Shown piece by piece: positions 48,501 through 56,857 of a DNA stretch of 64,000 nt. Each line of letters opens with the position of its first letter. Within the stretch, counting starts at the first letter, position 1. The stretch lies in contig OX235279.1 of the NCBI GenBank assembly GCA_944472155.2, forward strand, positions 150,372,199 through 150,436,198, written 5' to 3'. A program made the translations under genes and the position numbers. This stretch comes from Trichobilharzia szidati (Eukaryota; Platyhelminthes; Trematoda; Strigeidida; Schistosomatidae). The notes below the pieces were generated by a model, which was not told the origin of the DNA, searched no databases, and saw nothing but the letters and a program-made list of their open reading frames with translations.

Positions 48501-51500
48501 AAAATTATTGTTTGGAATAAAGCTATTATCATTACTATTGTTAGACAAAAAATTAATTTGCATTTACTTATAAGGATCATAAAAAGAACAACTGTAGACG
48601 TCATATTTTGGTCCTGACACACTTCCTGTCAACTTGAAGGTACTCAGGTATTATTGCTGTTCTCACTTGGAATATGCAACACACAAACGTGTATATACAT
48701 AAACTATTTCAGTCATTAAAGCTTCACGTATTGCTTAACTTGTTTATCGCACCCAAAATATATTTCAATAATTTAAAGACTGATTTGAACATATAATAGG
48801 GTCCTGTGTATATCCAGTCGAAGCAGGCCAGTTAGCTCCAATTAGTAGTTCTACGGCTGTATATAAACACGCTAAACATATATCGCCCATTCAAAGTGTA
48901 TAAAACTAACAACACATGGAATTTCTATTAAGAAATCAAAGTTTCCCCACATTCTTATGGTGACAACACAATAACCGGCCTTATTTGTTACACTAATTTT
49001 CCTTACGAAAGGCAGTAGAAGAAGAAAACTGATATTTGCTTACTTGTTAGAAAAGAATATACACTTTGTGTATGAGTTAATCGCTCTTTGACACGACTCA
49101 CCGCCATTTGACTCCACAGGACTTCGCATATAGCACAAATTAGGGAACGTGATGCATATTTCTTTATTGTTGTTGTTGAAGTTGACTGAGATTTTGGTGT
49201 TTTCAACTCAGTGCCATTAATGACACACGATGTTTCAATGAAAGGTTTCAACTGTAAGTAAATAAATAAGTAGATCAAAGGTGAATTTTCAGAAGACGAA
49301 TATTATACAACTTTATTTGAAATTAACCATTTTAATGTCGAGCGATAAAAAGAAAAGAACTCATGTAGAGTAATGATAAGAGAAATGTGAAACTTAGCGA
49401 AATACTAAAACCGTTTTATACGTGTTATCACTGCCTGCGTACGCTATGAAATAAACGCAAACACACAGATGAACAGGCGAAAAGATGAAACAATACCGGA
49501 ACTAGTTAAGCACTCATCGAACATTCAGGACAGACGGTTATTATTATTATTTCCGAGTGGAACATACGGTTTCAACAATACATCTCCACTCTCTTCTATT
49601 TTCTGCCGTCCTCTTCAGCTACGTCCACAATTGCCCATAATCTCTCACCTCCTCTTCGCACGATCTCTTCCACGTCACTCTCGCACCGACGATCTACTGA
49701 TCGCTTCCCATTGGGATTCCACTCGAGCGATGGCCTCCATTGGGTGCGATGTCATTCGATGGTCTCCTCAATATGTATGCGTGATCCATCTCCATTTCCT
49801 CCTACATTAAACATAAATCATCCACGCGCGAAATCCAGATCTTCTAGAGTCTTCTTATCGTTGGTCCAGCGTATTCCTGCCTCCTCGCTTCCCACTCACA
49901 GTCTGATGCATAATCCAGTCCACGACAATTGATAATATCATAGTGAGTGATAATAGGCAGACAGCCAGCTTGTCTTACTCCTTCTTGTATTCACTCTGAA
50001 CGCCTCGCTGAGTTTCCCGTTGTGGCCCTCCTGACACGTGTCATTATCACATAACCAGCTGTTGAATGAAGTTGATGCAAACTGGGGCACTGCATGTCGT
50101 AGTTCGAAATTACTTGTCGGTCAACACTGTCTGGTGAGGTCCTTTTCGAATTCGATGAAGTTGAGGACAAATGGGTACAGCATATTAGTACCAATGTTCA
50201 AAATAGACAGAATGAAAGACATTTTAGGTGAACTTTGAATTTTCAGTAATATTCACATCAAAGTAATTTTTTATAAGTTTATTTTGAAATTTTTTCGGCA
50301 CGTAGCTTTTTTTCACACATTATGATCCCAGACACCACTACTACAAGGCCATGCTGTGAAGTCACTCATAAAAATGATTGAATCTACTGAAATTTAGATA
50401 TATTCCTTTAAATTTATTTGAATAGCCTTGGAATAATGCCTTAGACCATCACAGGCAGCTATGAACCTTTTTAGAGATGTGAACACTTATCTAGTCTAAG
50501 GTAGGTAGGGTGAAGTGATACGGTGGAGGTTTGAATCACGGAAACAAAGTTGTTTGAGTCAATCAGTTGCATCACCATCTAACTGAAGCTATCACATCAC
50601 GCTAGATAAATATAGACGAAATAGTAGAATATAATGAATATATATACATATACATAGTTACTTTAAGTTCCCAGTGGAACACAGGGCTTCAAGCTAGGAG
50701 CTTGAAGTTTCGGTAGTAGTGGTTTTATTTTTACTGGATGAGGTTGCTAGCCTCGTGCCTAACCTTTCCTCTTTACCAGTCTTATTACTGGCTTGGCGAG
50801 GTAAAGGACTGCGTTGCTCGGGGATCGAACCCCGGACCACATGCGTGGTTGGCAAGCATTCTACCGCTGTGCCACCGATGCACACTGATACCTGTATATT
50901 GCAAATAATCTATTACTGATTAATAATGGACTAAAACGGACAAGATTAAAGTGGAATTTAAATTATGATTACTAAGACTGGCAAATAAGAAGGTATTTGA
51001 AGCAACCGCATAAAATTTACTGAATATTCTTAAATTTATGATTTCAGAATGTTTTATGTTTTTTTGAAGTCAAAATAAGAGTTTTCTAATCTGCAGAAGA
51101 GTTAACTTTGGTGTACTATATGACTTTAGGTTTTCAGTCTTTGTAGAAATCTATTCATTTTTATTGTAGGCACTATGGCTTACACGAGAAACTCTTAACA
51201 CGAAAAAATACTTTGGTATTTGAAACACGATGCGATTATTGTTACTGGTTCAATCAAATTCCATGCTCAAATTCTTTTCAGACATTTGTAACTATTTATA
51301 TGTTGAATATTTATATAGGTTAGGTTACTAAATTTAGTACAAATTACACCGAGTCAGTTACACGAAGTTTATAAATAATACTGTGATTGTATATTTACAT
51401 ATACATATATCAGTTCATAAAAAACTGGTAAACGACTGTTTGATACCTTTATCACATAATTTTTCAGATGTTAACGAAGACAAACAAGACAATGAAGGGT

Positions 51501-52372
51501 TTTACTTAATCATAACTTACTTTGGGAGAAGTTGTAATAAGATTGTAGAAATTCAGATACAAACGTTCGAGTTCATCGAATGTTAAACAGGGAAATGATG
51601 AATTTGGTAAAGTACTATCTGAGAATCGACGTCGCTTTCGAACAGGCATGTCTGTTATTATTTGTAATGGTTCATCTTTAGGAGTATTAGTATGTAGCGA
51701 TTCTATTGTGCTTCCTGTAGAATCAGATACACCTGATTCATTTCGTTGACGAACACGGCGAGATGAACCAAGTTGTCTAGTACGACGACGACGACAGACA
51801 GGAGATTCGTTTGTGTGACTAGTATTCTGAGTAATTTCTTGTGCGAATGAACTTGATGATAATGATCTGGATAAAGAACTTGATTTACTATCCAGCTCTC
51901 GATTATCACTAGGACTATCCAAGTGTTCCTCTGACGTTTCGAGATGAACGGAAAGGGGTGATTGTGATTTTGTAAAAGAAGATGAACGTGAACGAGAATA
52001 ATTTTGAGATGACAATTCTTTTCTCCGTTGTAGAACTTTGTGATGAAGGCCGTTTTTTAATTTTAATGAATCGAATTCTTCTGGTAAACTACAAGTGAGA
52101 TGATTTTCAATGTAACCTAATACTATAGATACAAACGCCAAGTTGGGTTCTTTAGCAGAGGAAGAGGAATCAACGCCAACATCAGCTGTTACAAGAGAGT
52201 TGATAGTATTGCTTTTCAAACATTTCATACTCATTTGTTCATCAGAAAACACTACCCCACAACTAGCAAATACTTCTCGCATTAGTTCGATAACTGAGTC
52301 AACAGATGATAGGGTGAAGTAGCGCCGCCAAGCTCGGAAAGACACATTGGACGCACCAGCGCGGAGCGTCAT
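27034..52372 (-). CDS. MEN1: Menin (seven coding exons joined)
   Basis: Coding parts in order are 52372-51521, 49251-49044, 43959-43403, 41850-41378, 36349-36180, 31855-31406 and 28301-27034. All introns begin GT and end AG, and phases (0,1,0,2,1,1) join without a break into 1325 residues; human menin has about 610. Conserved blocks follow the menin order: [72 protein letters not shown] and [16 protein letters not shown]. Menin is a nuclear scaffold that joins KMT2/MLL histone H3K4 methyltransferase complexes and binds transcription factors; that role here is inferred. The added length is Ser-, Asn- and Arg-rich insertions. No other menin-like copy is in the window. Short untranslated 5' exons or trans-splicing upstream cannot be excluded. 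Confidence 0.93.
29325..29548 (+). mobile_element. tRNA-derived SINE, family B
   Basis: Head ATCAGTGGTTCGACAGTAGA, B box GGGTTCAATCC, body with AGGGGAGGTTAGACGTGTGC, and 3' end TTCCACTCCGAATGTAAATA. It lies in menin intron 6, antisense to the gene. Confidence 0.7.
29661..29706. repeat. (AT)n microsatellite
   Basis: An uninterrupted 46-bp AT run in menin intron 6. Confidence 0.95.
29800..30570 (+). mobile_element. RTE-like LINE, reverse-transcriptase end (family b)
   Basis: Plus-strand frames read [20 protein letters not shown] (a degraded active-site FADD box), [40 protein letters not shown], then YARLLHLW-like and [12 protein letters not shown] segments. Frameshifts break it. It continues after the SINE insertion (30583-31076) at 31089-31290. 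It is a different family from family a. Confidence 0.75.
30583..31076 (+). mobile_element. SM-alpha-like SINE insertion with target duplication (family C)
   Basis: The 494-bp insertion is flanked by a 12-bp duplication, GTTGTCAATTGT (30571-30582 and 31077-31088), within the 3' end of a family b LINE. It carries the tail block (GATATCAGTCCGTGATCAAC to CAAACTATAGAAA) twice, at 30619-30679 and 31016-31076. Between the two are the body, the tRNA-like part (TGGCTGAATGG; GGGTTCGAATCCC) and the hammerhead at 30946-30982 (CCGATGA, TCCCC, loop, GGAT, GAAACAGCAGCTGTCC). U4 of the core is changed to C. A 35-bp 5' piece is an inverted copy of the tRNA-like start. Confidence 0.8.
31089..31290 (+). mobile_element. 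Family b LINE, 3' end after SINE insertion
   Basis: Continues the element interrupted at 30582: GCAGGTGCGTTCACTCTTTG aligns with CACAGATGCATTCACTCCTTG at 37392. The end motif GAAGTGCTGCACATCTGTGC is shared with the copies near 37540 and 10640. Confidence 0.7.
31406..31855 (-). CDS. MEN1: Menin coding exon 6
   Basis: Encodes about residues 754-903. Acceptor TTCTCTTTCTCTCTAG; then [20 protein letters not shown] and [20 protein letters not shown], one of the most conserved parts of menin. The second half is a low-complexity Ser/Thr/Asn/Arg-rich tail. The donor is TCATCAG then GTGAAA, weaker than the others; it is chosen because its phase 1 joins in frame to exon 7. Reading through gives a stop six codons later. 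Confidence 0.9.
31955..32172 (+). mobile_element. tRNA-derived SINE, family B
   Basis: Head GTCGGTGGTTCGACGGTAAA, B-box-like GAGGTTCGACTCC, body with AGGGGAGGTTGAAGGCATGA and end GAGAATTCAGAGCTTGCAAAG. Antisense to menin. Confidence 0.7.
32320..32560. repeat. 240-bp dispersed repeat, copy 2
   Basis: Nearly identical to 3696-3935. It is followed by sequence (ACATAACAAGGTGAGAGGTG and GAAATTGTTCAGAGTGGAAG) that also precedes the SINE C copy at 7260. Confidence 0.7.
32966..33130. mobile_element. Family C foldback with hammerhead remnant
   Basis: Arms of about 52 bp (32966-33017 and 33079-33130) are inverted copies; landmarks are ACGAGTTTGACCACGGATTG and its complement, and GATATCAGTTAAAGAACC with its near-complement. 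The 60-bp centre carries CCAATGA, TTTCC, AAACTA, GGAT, GAAACAGCTGTCC, a hammerhead whose first box has decayed. Stem III (ACAG with CTGT) and the GTC triplet are intact. The arms extend stem I far beyond normal length. Confidence 0.7.
33600..35065 (+). mobile_element. Merlin transposon, decayed and interrupted
   Basis: Plus-strand frames give a zinc-ribbon end ([17 protein letters not shown], near 33700), the first catalytic block ([15 protein letters not shown], 33960), [20 protein letters not shown], the second block region (GTTIHPDKW) and the third ([10 protein letters not shown], with the catalytic E). After the inserted block the C-terminal [16 protein letters not shown] follows (34928). 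These are the IS1016/Merlin DDE landmarks. Stops and frameshifts show it is dead. Confidence 0.72.
34310..34920. repeat. GC-rich insertion inside Merlin element
   Basis: About 600 bp of distinctly GC-richer sequence (for example CAGCCGGTGACCGGAGTTCG and CGGAGGGGTGGCCAACCCGC) separates two parts of one transposase frame. An imperfect 2-fold repeat of CATACGCC and GTCCATACGG/CATACGCC motifs is visible. No family is recognised and no clear target duplication was found. Confidence 0.5.
35640..36140 (+). mobile_element. RTE-like LINE, 3' fragment (family a), with AAT tail
   Basis: It holds CTCTGAAATCAGTGTGAAAT, GATTTTTAACACTAATGTCA, TGGAGATGGGTTGAACACAG and GAACCGAAGAGTTGAGAACA, as in other family a 3' ends, with deletions. 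It ends in (AAT)12 at 36105-36140, 40 bp from exon 5. Antisense to menin. Confidence 0.65.
36180..36349 (-). CDS. MEN1: Menin coding exon 5
   Basis: Encodes about residues 697-753. Acceptor TTTTTTTAAAG; the first base completes a His codon, then [20 protein letters not shown] and SMPQMF, which match human [20 protein letters not shown]. The end ([20 protein letters not shown]) is a small variable loop. Donor TTTTAG then GTAAGC, phase 1. An AAT microsatellite and a plus-strand LINE lie immediately downstream in the intron. Confidence 0.92.
36840..37580 (+). mobile_element. RTE-like LINE, 3' fragment (family b)
   Basis: Plus-strand frames: [20 protein letters not shown], then LRWLGY-type and a tail with CTAGTGGTGGTCAAACCAAA. 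It aligns with 30160-30580 and its 3' end with 31089-31290 and 10460-10700. 5'-truncated, with broken frames; antisense to menin. Confidence 0.7.
37640..38110 (-). mobile_element. SM-alpha-like SINE, permuted copy (family C)
   Basis: On the minus strand the order is hammerhead tail (GCTGTCCAGTACTCCTGG), arm (CCAATGGTTCTCTAACTGAT), linker, body (CCAGCGACTGGCTATTACAC; GTTCTAGTGAGAAGTCG), GAATTGGTATAGATC, then tRNA-like part (TAGCTGAATAGTC; TTGTAACTTGAGGGTCCTAG). So the 3' piece of one unit runs into the 5' piece of the next. The hammerhead first box is missing. Confidence 0.6.
38926..39983. repeat. 1.05-kb dispersed repeat, copy 2
   Basis: Near-identical to 1798-2852 in the same orientation, with only scattered substitutions (for example the GGTAGG and GGTGTGAAGATC differences at the start). 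Its intronic place and the absence of coding point to a mobile, non-autonomous repeat. Confidence 0.7.
40110..41100 (+). mobile_element. Merlin transposon, decayed
   Basis: Plus-strand frames: [20 protein letters not shown], then [20 protein letters not shown] (first catalytic D), [35 protein letters not shown] (second D), a stop, then [19 protein letters not shown] (catalytic E). The order and motifs are those of the Merlin/IS1016 DDE family. Its left flank (AACCAACCAATCAGATAGCT) resembles the TIR of the MITE at 21160. Stops after GY and at RH make it inactive. Confidence 0.8.
41106..41152. repeat. (AT)n microsatellite
   Basis: A 47-bp AT run in menin intron 4. Confidence 0.95.
41378..41850 (-). 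CDS. MEN1: Menin coding exon 4
   Basis: Encodes about residues 540-696 plus two bases. Acceptor CTATTTTTAG, then [20 protein letters not shown] and [17 protein letters not shown], matching the human block with [20 protein letters not shown]. An insertion of about 50 residues rich in Ser and Asn separates this from [20 protein letters not shown] and [19 protein letters not shown], part of the TPR-like palm. Donor GGACA then GTAAGT, phase 2. Confidence 0.93.
41930..42166 (-). mobile_element. tRNA-derived SINE, family B
   Basis: On the minus strand: head GCGTCGGTGGCACAGCGGTA, B box GGGGCTCAATCCCCGG, body, end TTCCTCTGGGGAACGTACAG. Same strand as menin. Confidence 0.75.
42215..42432 (+). mobile_element. 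tRNA-derived SINE, family B, 5'-truncated
   Basis: Starts inside the tRNA-like head (CTAACCACGCC), B box GGAGTTCGATCCCC, body with GGGAAGGTTGGACGTGAGGC, 3' end CCCACCGGGAACGCAGAGAG then an AT run. It lies 50 bp from the oppositely oriented copy at 41930. Confidence 0.7.
42433..42470. repeat. (AT)n microsatellite
   Basis: A 38-bp AT run directly at the 3' end of a family B SINE, as if grown from its tail. Confidence 0.9.
43403..43959 (-). CDS. MEN1: Menin coding exon 3
   Basis: Encodes about residues 354-539. Acceptor TTTTTTTATAG; the first two bases complete an ACG codon, giving [18 protein letters not shown]. The block [20 protein letters not shown] carries the menin signature (transglutaminase-like fold) and [20 protein letters not shown] follows. 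Two insertions are seen: about 50 residues after [10 protein letters not shown], and about 45 Ser/Pro-rich residues at the exon end ([13 protein letters not shown]). Donor ATGCAG then GTAAGT, phase 0. Confidence 0.92.
44860..45250 (+). mobile_element. Possible tRNA-like SINE (separate family)
   Basis: AGCTCAGTGGTAACATC (A-box-like, 44981) and GGGTTCTAATCTT (B-box-like, 45025) are at tRNA spacing. Flanking it are two similar blocks, ACCACCTAGCATGGTGACC (44842) and GCCACCTAGCATGCCGGCTG (45181), each followed by a GACATTAGTT/GGCATTAGTT motif. This suggests a repeated unit of about 340 bp. Confidence 0.35.
45464..45539. repeat. (TTA)n microsatellite
   Basis: An uninterrupted trinucleotide run of about 76 bp, the longest in the window. 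Confidence 0.95.
46015..47510 (+). mobile_element. RTE-like LINE, reverse-transcriptase half (family a)
   Basis: Plus-strand frames give [20 protein letters not shown] (RT block), a stretch with [20 protein letters not shown] sequence, a region equivalent to the active-site end ([20 protein letters not shown], near 46610), [20 protein letters not shown] and [20 protein letters not shown]. It then ends with [24 protein letters not shown] sequence. Several frameshifts. It shares details with 3975-7090 and 49545-50165. Confidence 0.75.
47822..48420 (+). mobile_element. CR1-like LINE, 3' fragment
   Basis: Plus-strand frames read [20 protein letters not shown], then [20 protein letters not shown], resembling the region after the active site of CR1-like reverse transcriptases (a YLGxxIS(S/N)DLSW motif followed by (I/L)RRLR). 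5'-truncated; frames break after about 70 codons. Confidence 0.6.
48420..48540 (+). mobile_element. Family A SINE, 3' part
   Basis: CATCCTGCAAATTTCATATT, TTGTACCAAAATTATTGTTT and GGAATAAAGCTATTATC match the 3' half of family A. The tRNA-like head is too diverged to call. Confidence 0.5.
49044..49251 (-). CDS. MEN1: Menin coding exon 2
   Basis: Encodes about residues 285-353. Acceptor TACTTACAG, first codons LKPFIETSC; donor ACAA then GTAAGC, phase 1. The segment [20 protein letters not shown] then [17 protein letters not shown] aligns with the human part around [21 protein letters not shown]. A roughly 20-residue Ser/Thr/Lys stretch ([15 protein letters not shown]) precedes it. The match is weaker than for exons 3 to 6, but position, phase and pattern fit. 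Confidence 0.82.
49545..50165 (-). mobile_element. RTE-like LINE with internal deletion (family a)
   Basis: 49548-49806 matches the 3' end and 49815-50165 matches the region around 4815-5165. About 600 bp between them, present in the copies at 3975 and 46015, is missing. The junction lies near 49808. At the other end it breaks off at GAATTCGATGAAGTTGAGG. Confidence 0.75.
50655..50884 (-). mobile_element. tRNA-derived SINE, family B
   Basis: Head GCATCGGTGGCACAGCGGTA, B box GGGGTTCGATCCCCGAG, body and end TTCCACTGGGAACTTAAAG on the minus strand. One of the best-kept family B heads. Confidence 0.75.
51521..52372 (-). CDS. MEN1: Menin coding exon 1
   Basis: Encodes residues 1-284. The start ATG at 52372 has A at -3, and the N-terminus ([20 protein letters not shown], then [13 protein letters not shown]) aligns with the start of other menins. 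The open frame continues 5' of the ATG without another Met to a stop at 52426. An AG at the CATGCATATAG just upstream could be a splice or trans-splice acceptor. After [17 protein letters not shown] comes a Ser/Arg-rich insertion of about 150 residues, with basic clusters (RRRRTRQ; VRKRRRF) that could be nuclear localisation signals. The fold resumes at [20 protein letters not shown]. The donor is CCCAAA then GTAAGT, phase 0. Confidence 0.9.
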
Positions 52373-55300
52373 TTTCGTGTAACTATATGCATGAAACCAA
52401 AAAAAGATAAATTGATTAACATGCTATAAAAACTAAGAGAGATAACGTTTAAAGTATGTACCACAAGATAAGTTACATCCTGTAATTGAAAGTCTATATG
52501 AGTGGCATTCTTGCAAACTTTCGAATTATGTATATTTAGCTACATTGTGTTAAAGATGCTTTAACCTCCACCCCAAGACATTACACTTGTGTTTGACTCA
52601 CCAAATGGCCACCTCTTACACTAACATACCATGACAGGTAGCGAGAAAGAGATGAGAAACATAACTTAGAGTTCCAGAAGGATATATGGCGTTAAATGAA
52701 AAAAGGCAAATGAGGTAATTTAGTAATACAACTGAAATGAAGATTATACGTGGATGGGTCCCATCAGTTGCGTATAACTTAGTCTCTTGTTTTTTGTTTC
52801 AAATATCTTGCGGAACTAATCCAGTAATCCTCCTTCATACGGTAAAGTGAATCGTTTGAGTCTGATTACTCATGAATTTTCTCTAATTTGGTTGACACTA
52901 TGCAATAGAGGAGGTGACACAACACAACCCACGCGATGGTTGACAGGCTAACAACTACATTAAATGTTTCTCACCAACAAATGACATAGCACAGTAGGCC
53001 CCACTTATTTCGTAGTTCTTACGTGTGACCACGCGTCTATAATCTCTTCCAGGCAGGTACTATACACTGACTTCACATGACAGGAGTGGCTCTTTCAAAA
53101 ATCCCGAACGCATGTGTCTGGTTTCAATCATCGGACTGCTAGACAAACAGGGTTCACCTAGAGGAGTTATGAAACCTTGATTCCCAATGAAGTCACATGA
53201 GTTTCAGGACGCAAAAGAAGCGAATAGCACTTGAATGCTTTCATAACTTGCAGCCAAGGAAACGCGGTTGTTTTCTTCTGGACCAGAGGCAAAAGTAGTT
53301 CCTTGGGACAGACATGTTTCAGCTAGGGAGAGACCTTGGTTCAAACACATCACGAATGCCATCCTACAGACTTCATTAGTCGTGTCATTTATTGAACGCG
53401 GAGAAGAGGTGGTGACCCAATGACGTGACGTTAATGGACAACAGATAATTGCGTTACCTTAGTTCGACGAATCACAACTCCCTCGATGGCGTGGAGTTCG
53501 GCGGTTAAAGGCGCTATCAGATATGTATCAGAATGGAAGCGAGTGGCAAATAATATACACTTCCCTTTTTCCTTATACTTCCTAAGTCTTCTTGTTGACT
53601 ATCTGTTACGTTTCAGTTCCCCTCGTTTCATTGTTGCATTTTATGTGGTGCATCCCATTGACACTAACATGGTGTCGTCTTAGTTTCAAATAACCACGTT
53701 CCATATGGTGGTGGTCCCACGATGAATTTAAAAAGCAGATGCTTTAAAATTTAAAATTCTGCCTCGCGGCTACATCTCAAAGTTGTATATTGAAAACAGT
53801 TGCTGAGTACTTTGGAGTTTGATAAACAGTCCGATATCTCACTGGTTTTACGGGTGACACAGAATGACAAAGACCTGGTTTAACATTTCACAGATCACTT
53901 TCTCACTAGAGCTGGCATGATTACAAAAGTAAGTGAAGTATCAAGATGGAGTGAATTGAACTATCAACACAAATTTGCACAAAAGTACGACATTGTAAAC
54001 GGCTACGCTCCGCAAAAGTACGTAGGTAGATAAAGATTGAGAATGAACTACAAAAATGGGGAATGCGCGGGAGGACTATTAATTACAAGAAGAACGGTCA
54101 GGACTTAATGAACCCCAGGACACCACAAGGAACTTATTTGGGCCATTGAGAATGACTTTGAGTTGTGTCACCAAGTCTTCAAATACTGATTTTTTGAATA
54201 CCTAGGACCCTAGCCAGTCTACACCTCAAACTAAGTCAAAGTTCCTGCGGATTGGTGCCATGTTTTCTAACCTAGGAATGTGGTAGGTTGAAGAACATAA
54301 AATATTCCAACCACCTTAAGCGAAAGGTCAAAACAATCCCATTAGTTGACTTCCCCTTAGAGTAACAACACAACTAAACTCACTACTGGCCATAGAATAC
54401 AACCTAACAGGGGAAACCTAGAGCAGAAACTTATCACTGAAAACGAATAATCCTTCATGTATTCCACTTTCAGTGGACACGTTATAGCTATGGGGAAGGA
54501 TGTGGTCATTTGCAGCACAGTACAAGTGCTAAGATTTTGCCAGCAATCAGTCTGTTAATGTCCATGGTGTTGACATGCGTTATTTACTGTTCATGCTCTT
54601 TCCACTTTCGATGGCAAAGTTAGACTATGGAGTCCCAGGGGATGAGAACGCAAGAGTGATCTTGAACCGACCAACCAACAGGTAATTTCTGCACAAAATA
54701 TGACGTTTATTTACTAAAAAGCGTGAGAACACATTACACAGGGTATCTTTGACAAGACTTAAAAATAGCTCCCGGTTATGATAAGTACCAGTTTTTAAGT
54801 TAGACCAGTTTCTGTACATGTATTCACCAAGGTGAACTGCTTATCGCTCTTATCCTGTTTTGCAGTCTTCCCCAGAAGACGGTTGAATTATTATGGTTTG
54901 TAGTAAGAGGTTCGACGACTACTACTAGGAAAATGTGGATAATAAAATAAATAAAACCAATTATAAACCTAACCTTAATCGTAACCCTAACCTTGACCCT
55001 AACCCTAGCCGTAACGAGCCACTGACACGTTATCCAAACAGAACTTTAAAACGTGATCTGGGTGAAGCTTGCTTCTTAGTTGGTGAATAGCGTTCATATT
55101 TGCTCTACAATAATGACAGGTGTCGTTAGCCAATGACTAGCATGCGTTCAAGACCACTGAAGCGTTGGAACCCCTGAGACCCTATAGTTTAACTTCGCCC
55201 TTCCGATTTTGTCGCCCACCACTTAGTGGTCGTTGTGAAAACTTCTGACCCAGTTAAATATCAGTAGCCTCCCAATAATGTCATATTTAGGCCCCGTCAA

Positions 55301-56850
55301 AAAAGGGTGATGTAGTTTAGACAATTCTCGTTTGGGAAATGAATGGAAGCTTAATATTTCGGTTGAAAAAGTTTACTGACAGTAAGAGGAAATGTTTCAT
55401 CTACTGCCAGTTTACTTTATCATTTCCGTCATATTTGTTACCGTTTTTTCACTGCACAGGAACTTAATCTGGGGTATTCAGTAGTATTTGAGAAATCATA
55501 ATGGCCATACATCAGTAACGAAGTATAAGACCACATTTTTGTTCACACCTTCAATAAGACTATTCACCAATAAACCAGCACATGTGAGGAATCACGAGAC
55601 GATGGATAAGAGGAAGGATAAATTTCAGTAGAAATGCAACAAATAAATGTTACTCGTGGACTAACCAAGATAAACTAGAGCCTATAACTAAATATACCTT
55701 ACTAATTGGTGAGAGTAACATGTAGTTCTGATTGTGAAATGCTGCAAATTTACGGGATTTAAGGACTAACTATTATTACTTGATCAGTACTGCATCAGGA
55801 TAGAAATTTTACCCAACATGTTTCCTTTAACGAACATGTCACAAACACTAACCAGTTATACTAATAATGGCGAAATGGAACAACTCTATAATGGAGTCTT
55901 CTTGCACGGCCACTTTTACATACATTGGACTTCCTTAACCCCATGTGTCACACTAACCAATGGACGGTTAAGCACAACTTTTTATCATGAATAACAAATG
56001 CTCCTCACTCACTTTCCGGTCCATGTATATGAATATTTAAAACTGGCAGTCATTTGTAAGTAATACCAGTCTAACTGTGTGAAGTCTAAGTCTTGACCAT
56101 GGGTTAAAAATTAAGGATACTTCACGAAGCTCTTGGATGTTAGTTGCTTTCAAATATACCAGGTGTCAAGCGTAAATTAACGGAACAAAATGTTATGGTT
56201 TTCGTGACTTGACTCTGCTACACTGTCTATACGGTGAACCGTGCTTGTATGTTACACAGTTCCTAGATGAATATATTTTCTGGCACAGAACTAACAGGCA
56301 CAACAGGACTCTGGGGAATAGTTACTAGTGAATGCCTAAACTGAAGGAAATACTTATCTGGGTAGTGACTATTAGTTTCTTCAGGAACACTTCTCCCTTT
56401 CTTAAGAAAAAGTAACAACAAATATGAATATTATCAAGCACCTAATATTAAATTTTCTGATATATAAACAACAAAATAAATACGAGTCAAACCAACCTGG
56501 AACCAATCCCACGTGCAAGCGTTAACCGTAAAAAAATCCACACAGTTGGACGAAGTACAAATCCCCGCTCTTGATAAACATGATTGAAAACAAATCAAAG
56601 TAGCGCATTACCTTCATTTGTGCAAAATGACGAATGTTAAACTGTTTACAGGATGAAATTGAAAAAGAAAAGTGAAAAAATGGATTATTTAAATATAGAA
56701 GTTACAACAATGTAGAACAACATTCACCCTACAAACCGACCAGTTGTGAAGATACCTTCCTAAAGTTCACAATCCACTGTTGAATCACCTAATTCTGAAC
56801 GTTTGTCTCTATCATAGAAGTCTAAAACAATGAATTTTTTCCTTGAAATA
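52373..56850. other. Menin upstream region; no gene recognised
   Basis: 4.5 kb without an assignable gene. No TATA-like or initiator element stands out near 52400-52700. A telomere-like stretch lies at 54967-55014. Open frames at 53486-53683 and 54625-54819 have no domain or splice support. The menin promoter and any untranslated or trans-spliced leader should be here. Confidence 0.4.
54967..55014. repeat. Interstitial telomere-like CTAACC repeats
   Basis: Imperfect units of CCTAA(C/A)CC appear: CCTAACCTTAATCGTAACCC then TAACCTTGACCCTAACCCTA. TTAGGG is the flatworm telomere unit, but the copies are few and diverged. Confidence 0.5.
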
Positions 56851-56857
56851 CCTCGCT

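Larger units (their letters stand above)
43960..49043 (-). other. Menin intron 2
   Basis: The longest intron, 5.1 kb. It holds a possible tRNA-like repeat, a 76-bp TTA microsatellite, an RTE-like fragment, a CR1-like fragment and a family A SINE 3' part. A GGCA run lies at 44438-44458. 48540-49040 shows nothing recognisable. Confidence 0.8.
49252..51520 (-). other. Menin intron 1
   Basis: A 2.3-kb intron holding an RTE-like fragment with an internal deletion and a family B SINE. 50230-50640 and 50900-51500 show no recognised feature. Confidence 0.85.
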
